Assembly: GCA_019634675.1 (NCBI GenBank)
Contig: JAHCAX010000001.1
Span: 1-64,000 of the forward strand
Reading direction: 5' to 3'
Length of the DNA: 64,000 nt
Source: Acherontichlamydia pituitae
GTDB taxonomy: Bacteria > Chlamydiota > Chlamydiia > Chlamydiales > Rhabdochlamydiaceae
The notes beneath the pieces were generated by a model. It was given only the letters and a program-made list of their open reading frames with translations, searched no databases and was not told the DNA's origin. A program made the position numbers and the translations under genes. Of the stretch, positions 60,807 to 64,000 are shown one piece after another. Positions within the stretch are counted from its first letter, which is position 1. Each line of letters begins with the position of its first letter.

Positions 60807-61946
60807 GTGTTGATGAACATGCGTTTTACAGCTTTGAGGCTCCCTTTTCTGCTGATTGCATTGGCTCTATTCGGCATTTTACATTCTGAAGAAGATCTCT
60901 CTTCAGAACAATCTGAAGAAGAGGTCATGTTTAATCAGCTGGAAACTCGGCTTGGAAAGCTCGAGAAGCAGGAACGTTATGGAACAAAGTACAATCCTGG
61001 CGCAGCAAAATCTTATGGCCTGGTCCTCGGCGCAGACGCCCTCTACTGGCAAGCGCGGGAAAATGGGATTCCCTATGCCGTAGCTGTCAATGATCCCCTT
61101 CAGGAATTTTTACCGCCTCCAGATTTTGTTCTTAAGTCGCATGTTAAAGAGTTTGATTTTGACTGGGACTTCGGAGTCCGCGTTCACGGAGGACTGCAAT
61201 TTCACCGAGATGATTGGCGCATCTTAGGCACGTGGACCCATTTTGATACGAAGGCCCAAGACCACGGCTTCACGACATCCAACACAGGTTTTCAGCCTAT
61301 TTGGTCTGATCCCCTCTTCTTAGAACCGGCAGGCTTTGCAAGCCATGTTAAGGCGAAATGGAAACTCTTTATGAACCAGGTCGACCTGATGCTTTCCCGC
61401 GCCTTTTATACAGGTCGATATTTCGTCCTTGAGCCAGCTGTCGGCCTATCAGGAGTTTGGATCGACCAGCATCTGCGCTCCCGGAGCAAAGTTGCAATTT
61501 TTCCAGGTTTTAGCAGGGTCAAACTTGAAAACGAGTTTAAAGGGATCGGCCTGCGCGGCGGACTAAACACCCGTTTTTGCATAAAACATGGCTTCAGCAT
61601 CTTTAATACGACCCATCTTGGCCTCTACTACGGACAGTTTGAACTCGAAAGAAAGGAAAAGTTTTTTTCCAATTCTTTTTTCATCTTATCTGGGAAAAAT
61701 TCGATGGAGGACAAGTTCCGGCAGATCACATCTTTAATTGCGATGCAAATGGGGATCGGCTGGGATTACGGTTTTCGGAACAACCGCTGCGGGCTTTCTG
61801 TAAAATTGGCTTACGAGTATCAGATCTTCTTCGCGCAAAACCAATTCATGCGCGTCATCAAAGTCGAACCTCTTCCTGAAGTTCTAAAGAACCAAGGAGA
61901 CCTTGCTCTAATGGGCGGCACCTTGTCAGTGCTGTTCACGTTTTAG
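60807..61946 (+). CDS. MOMP-like outer-membrane protein, cluster copy 4
   Basis: This is a 379-residue exported protein. Start GTG 60807 is favoured because GAGAG lies six bases upstream; ATG 60813 or 60819 are alternatives. The signal region is LRLPFLLIALALFGILHSEE, then an acidic segment and the coiled coil MFNQLETRLGKLEKQ. Barrel blocks LVLGADALYWQARENGIPYA, DFDWDFGVRVHGG, and the last strand GGTLSVLFTF end in Phe. It is 12 bp after copy 3, so they form one operon. Confidence 0.82.
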   Translation: MLMNMRFTALRLPFLLIALALFGILHSEEDLSSEQSEEEVMFNQLETRLGKLEKQERYGTKYNPGAAKSYGLVLGADALYWQARENGIPYAVAVNDPLQEFLPPPDFVLKSHVKEFDFDWDFGVRVHGGLQFHRDDWRILGTWTHFDTKAQDHGFTTSNTGFQPIWSDPLFLEPAGFASHVKAKWKLFMNQVDLMLSRAFYTGRYFVLEPAVGLSGVWIDQHLRSRSKVAIFPGFSRVKLENEFKGIGLRGGLNTRFCIKHGFSIFNTTHLGLYYGQFELERKEKFFSNSFFILSGKNSMEDKFRQITSLIAMQMGIGWDYGFRNNRCGLSVKLAYEYQIFFAQNQFMRVIKVEPLPEVLKNQGDLALMGGTLSVLFTF

Positions 61947-61959
61947 AGGGCGCGAACCT

Positions 61960-62334
61960 TCAATGGGCCAATTTTGTAAGGACCTCTAATGACCTATCTG
62001 TCAAACGGATTAACTCTTCTCTTGCAGCAGGGCTTCTTTCAGCAACATGGAGATATTCTGAAATCAACGGAAGTAAGTATTGGACATTTGCTAGAACGTT
62101 TGGACAATCGACAATCTGTTCGCACATGGTTTCCAATGCAAGTTTTGAATCGACATCGTCTTGGCGTAAGCACCATTGAACGGTTTTAGTAAATAGTGCG
62201 ATATTGACAACGTCTTGCTTAGACAGAGTTTCATGAGGGATACCAGGATCTTCAAAATCTCCTGCAGACCTTAGAGTTAGATCAAAATGCTCTTCTCTAT
62301 GATTAAAGGTGGTAAAAGTGACTGTTTGGCTCAT
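61960..62334 (-). CDS. Hypothetical protein, 124 residues
   Basis: This is a soluble, mainly helical protein beginning MSQTVTFTTFNHREEHFDLT, with a C-terminal helix rich in Leu and charged residues. AGGTG precedes the ATG at good distance. It is 20 bp downstream of the kinase-like gene on the same strand, so they are probably co-transcribed and it may be its partner or chaperone. That idea rests on size and position only. No family recognised. Confidence 0.6.
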   Translation of the reverse strand: MSQTVTFTTFNHREEHFDLTLRSAGDFEDPGIPHETLSKQDVVNIALFTKTVQWCLRQDDVDSKLALETMCEQIVDCPNVLANVQYLLPLISEYLHVAERSPAAREELIRLTDRSLEVLTKLAH

Positions 62335-62354
62335 AAAAACACCTGGGTTAATAC

Positions 62355-63593
62355 TTAGAGTTGTTGGATGCTTTGCATATTCAACTGGATAAGCTCTATA
62401 GCTCTCCTAGAGAATGCATCAAGCTTTTCTACTTCGCATTGCTTCGCAAACGAAGCATGGTCAAACATTCTAGCCTTGTCTAATGCTTTCCTCATTCCAA
62501 TAACAAGATGCTCAGGAGCCATATCGATAAACTCCCGATATACTTCTATGTCTGGCTCGCGTTCTTTCAAATCTTTAGCAATATTATTCTGAATATGTTT
62601 TGCCACGCAATCTAAATCATTGATTAATCGGATGCAGACTTGATTCAAACGAATAATTTTAGCTTGAAATAAAGCTTCGGCATCAACCGGATCTTCTGGC
62701 TGTGGAACGGTTTTAGGAGAACTTTCAACAGAATTGGGAGAATCAGGCGGCGTTTCCAAAAGATTGTCTTCAAATAACCCAAAACCGATATCGCCCTCTG
62801 AATCGGAAATGTGTTTCTTCTTATCCGCCAAGTCCAATGTGCAGTTATCAATCGGATAAACATCGACTAGTTTTTGACGGCCGCTTACATCTTCTTCAAA
62901 TTCCATCATAACGTTGCCGGAATTAAACGAGCTTGTTACGCTGAATAAACTCTCGACATCGTCTGTAAATGAAACCAATCGGTCGTTGTTGCCGAGAATG
63001 ATGTCCAGTAAGGCAATTTCTCCGAATTTTTCAAGCATGGCCTGTTGATCTTCAGCCGACATCTGCTTGATCTTTGATTTTGATGCTTCCTTAAAGTTAT
63101 TGGCATCCAATAAAGGCATTGCAATCAAGCTAAGAGCCTTATAATTTGCTCCCATTGCAAAGCACTTTTTTTCAGCATGAGGCCCAAGCAAATTCGCTAG
63201 TTTTGGATCGATCGGATAGGTCTCAGGAGCAGGGAATCCGAAAGCTTTGAAAAACAATGCGCCGATCCGTTCGACATTGCATTGCCCTTCCGATTGCCAC
63301 TTGATGACAATCCCTATCCTTTGGTCCGGAGTTTCATGAGGCAGAGCATAGGAGGGAACTTGGCCGAGAAAAGTAAAGCCTGTGCCGCCGCTGCTGGAAC
63401 GGTTGATGAACGCAAGAGGATCCCTGCCTTTTAATGATTGAAATAGAGCCGTAAGAAGAAGATGGCACTCTCCGCTTGAAGAAAAGTACTTTTCCTTTAG
63501 CCCTTTTTGGATTGCCAAATCTTGATGAAATTGCTTACCAAATAGGTGTGCTCCATGTGCACTACCGATCGCAACAGAACTACCGCTGGCCAT
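62355..63593 (-). CDS. Protein-kinase-like protein (actin-fragmin-kinase/FAM20-type pattern)
   Basis: This is a 412-residue soluble protein, start ATG 63593 with GAGGAG upstream. A kinase-like series is visible: Lys98 in IGIVIKW, Glu108 in NVERIGALFFKAFG, the loop DIILGNNDRLVSF with Asp204, an Asn in GNVMM (226), and an Asp in VYPIDN (249). This order, GNxDR then N then ID, is the one used by actin-fragmin kinase, FAM20 and PI3K-like atypical kinases. A Ser/Pro-rich linker (LLETPPDSPNSVESSPKTVP) follows, then a helical C-terminal domain. There is no signal peptide. A type III effector acting on host proteins or lipids is plausible. The kinase call is by motif reading, not by search. Confidence 0.55.
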   Translation of the reverse strand: MASGSSVAIGSAHGAHLFGKQFHQDLAIQKGLKEKYFSSSGECHLLLTALFQSLKGRDPLAFINRSSSGGTGFTFLGQVPSYALPHETPDQRIGIVIKWQSEGQCNVERIGALFFKAFGFPAPETYPIDPKLANLLGPHAEKKCFAMGANYKALSLIAMPLLDANNFKEASKSKIKQMSAEDQQAMLEKFGEIALLDIILGNNDRLVSFTDDVESLFSVTSSFNSGNVMMEFEEDVSGRQKLVDVYPIDNCTLDLADKKKHISDSEGDIGFGLFEDNLLETPPDSPNSVESSPKTVPQPEDPVDAEALFQAKIIRLNQVCIRLINDLDCVAKHIQNNIAKDLKEREPDIEVYREFIDMAPEHLVIGMRKALDKARMFDHASFAKQCEVEKLDAFSRRAIELIQLNMQSIQQL

Positions 63594-63741
63594 ATAACTC
63601 CTCAACCTCAAAACAAATTTGATTAAATAATATAACTATAATAACGAATCTCTATATAAACAAACACTTCATAAACTTTTTTTAATACAAAAAAGTTATT
63701 AATATAAATTTTAATCTGTCGTAAAATCACAGCAAATGAAT

Positions 63742-64000
63742 CTAATAAGATAAAGAAGGTCTTAAAAGAAGGGAAACTTCTTCGAGGGCTTTGACAAAGA
63801 GGTCGATTTCTTCGTGGGTATTATAAAGGGCAAATGAGGCCCTGGCTATTTGTCCAACGCCGAATCGCTTTAGTGTCGGCTGGGCGCAAAGATGCCCAGT
63901 CCGGACCGCTATCCCTCGCAGGTCTAAGAGCGTCCCCATATCAAGAGGGTGGAGGTCCTTGATCTGAAAACTGATGATCGCTCCTTTGCGCGGAGCCGTC
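63742..64000 (-). CDS. sufS: SufS-type cysteine desulfurase, C-terminal fragment (runs off window)
   Basis: Only the last 85 or so codons are inside the window; the frame is open to the edge, reading TAPRKGAIISFQIKDLHPLD at the left. The active-site loop IAVRTGHLCAQP carries the catalytic Cys of SufS (group II) desulfurases, and ASFALYNTHEEIDLFVKAL is the family C terminus. This is the genuine sulfur-mobilising enzyme type, in contrast to the degenerate NifS-like protein at 8144-9292. The upstream part and partners lie outside the window. Confidence 0.9.
   Translation of the reverse strand, partial: TAPRKGAIISFQIKDLHPLDMGTLLDLRGIAVRTGHLCAQPTLKRFGVGQIARASFALYNTHEEIDLFVKALEEVSLLLRPSLSY

Noticed and set aside
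1..64000. tRNA, rRNA, prophage, integrase or transposase genes
   Set aside because: Reading all gaps by eye gave no cloverleaf, rRNA segment or recombinase motif. A covariance-model scan could still find a missed small RNA.

Overview
The window is a gene-dense chromosomal segment from a member of the order Chlamydiales, most likely an amoeba- or animal-associated 'environmental' chlamydia, with Waddlia as the best guess. Four things point there. A type III secretion block has the chlamydial order sctJ-(sctK-like)-sctL-sctR-sctS-sctT. Local gene orders recall Chlamydia (gpmA/nifS-like/nifU-like/rluB; hemH next to an amino-acid binding protein; DUF47 next to a PiT phosphate permease). Five MOMP-like outer-membrane proteins are present. 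A complete de novo UMP pathway is also present, which the pathogenic Chlamydia lack and Waddlia is known to have. The species assignment is an inference from memory of these families; no search was run.

Layout. 0-4 kb: two paralogous MFS transporters flank a PfkB-type kinase that carries a secretion signal. 4-7.4 kb: a very large protein with a GT-A-like glycosyltransferase core. 7.3-11 kb: nifU-like, nifS-like, gpmA and rluB. 11-16.8 kb: a 2OG-Fe(II) oxygenase, a phosphate uptake pair, hemH, and a lipoprotein solute-binding protein. 16.9-25.3 kb: a MOMP-like protein, a serine beta-lactamase-like protein, glycogen phosphorylase, a soluble transhydrogenase, and a transporter fused to a binding protein. 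25.5-37.8 kb: carAB, a heptosyltransferase, two enzymes with signal peptides, then pyrB-pyrI-pyrC-pyrD and pyrE. 38-49 kb: a tandem array of five large paralogues of no family I recognise. 49.4-51.2 kb: pyrF and a GT2 glycosyltransferase. 51.3-56 kb: the type III secretion block. 56.2-62 kb: a HAD phosphatase and four MOMP-like genes in a row. 62-64 kb: a small unknown protein, a kinase-like protein and the 3' end of a genuine sufS.

How the genes work together. carA, carB, pyrB, pyrI, pyrC, pyrD, pyrE and pyrF supply every step from bicarbonate and glutamine to UMP. carB and pyrF each overlap a downstream glycosyltransferase gene, which suggests a link between pyrimidine supply and cell-envelope sugar transfer. 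PyrE and PyrF look like the two halves of eukaryotic UMP synthase, and the five-paralogue array lies between them.

The most interesting unexplained items are: the five-paralogue family built from a repeated module around H-R-Y-D-D-L, each member with its own promoter and a matching terminator; three cytoplasm-type enzymes that carry signal peptides; a conserved NifS/NifU pair whose catalytic and scaffold residues have been replaced; a 1036-residue glycosyltransferase-like protein; a kinase-like protein; and several kinds of long palindromic elements, one of them a 319-bp unit packed with hairpins at the 3' end of pyrD.
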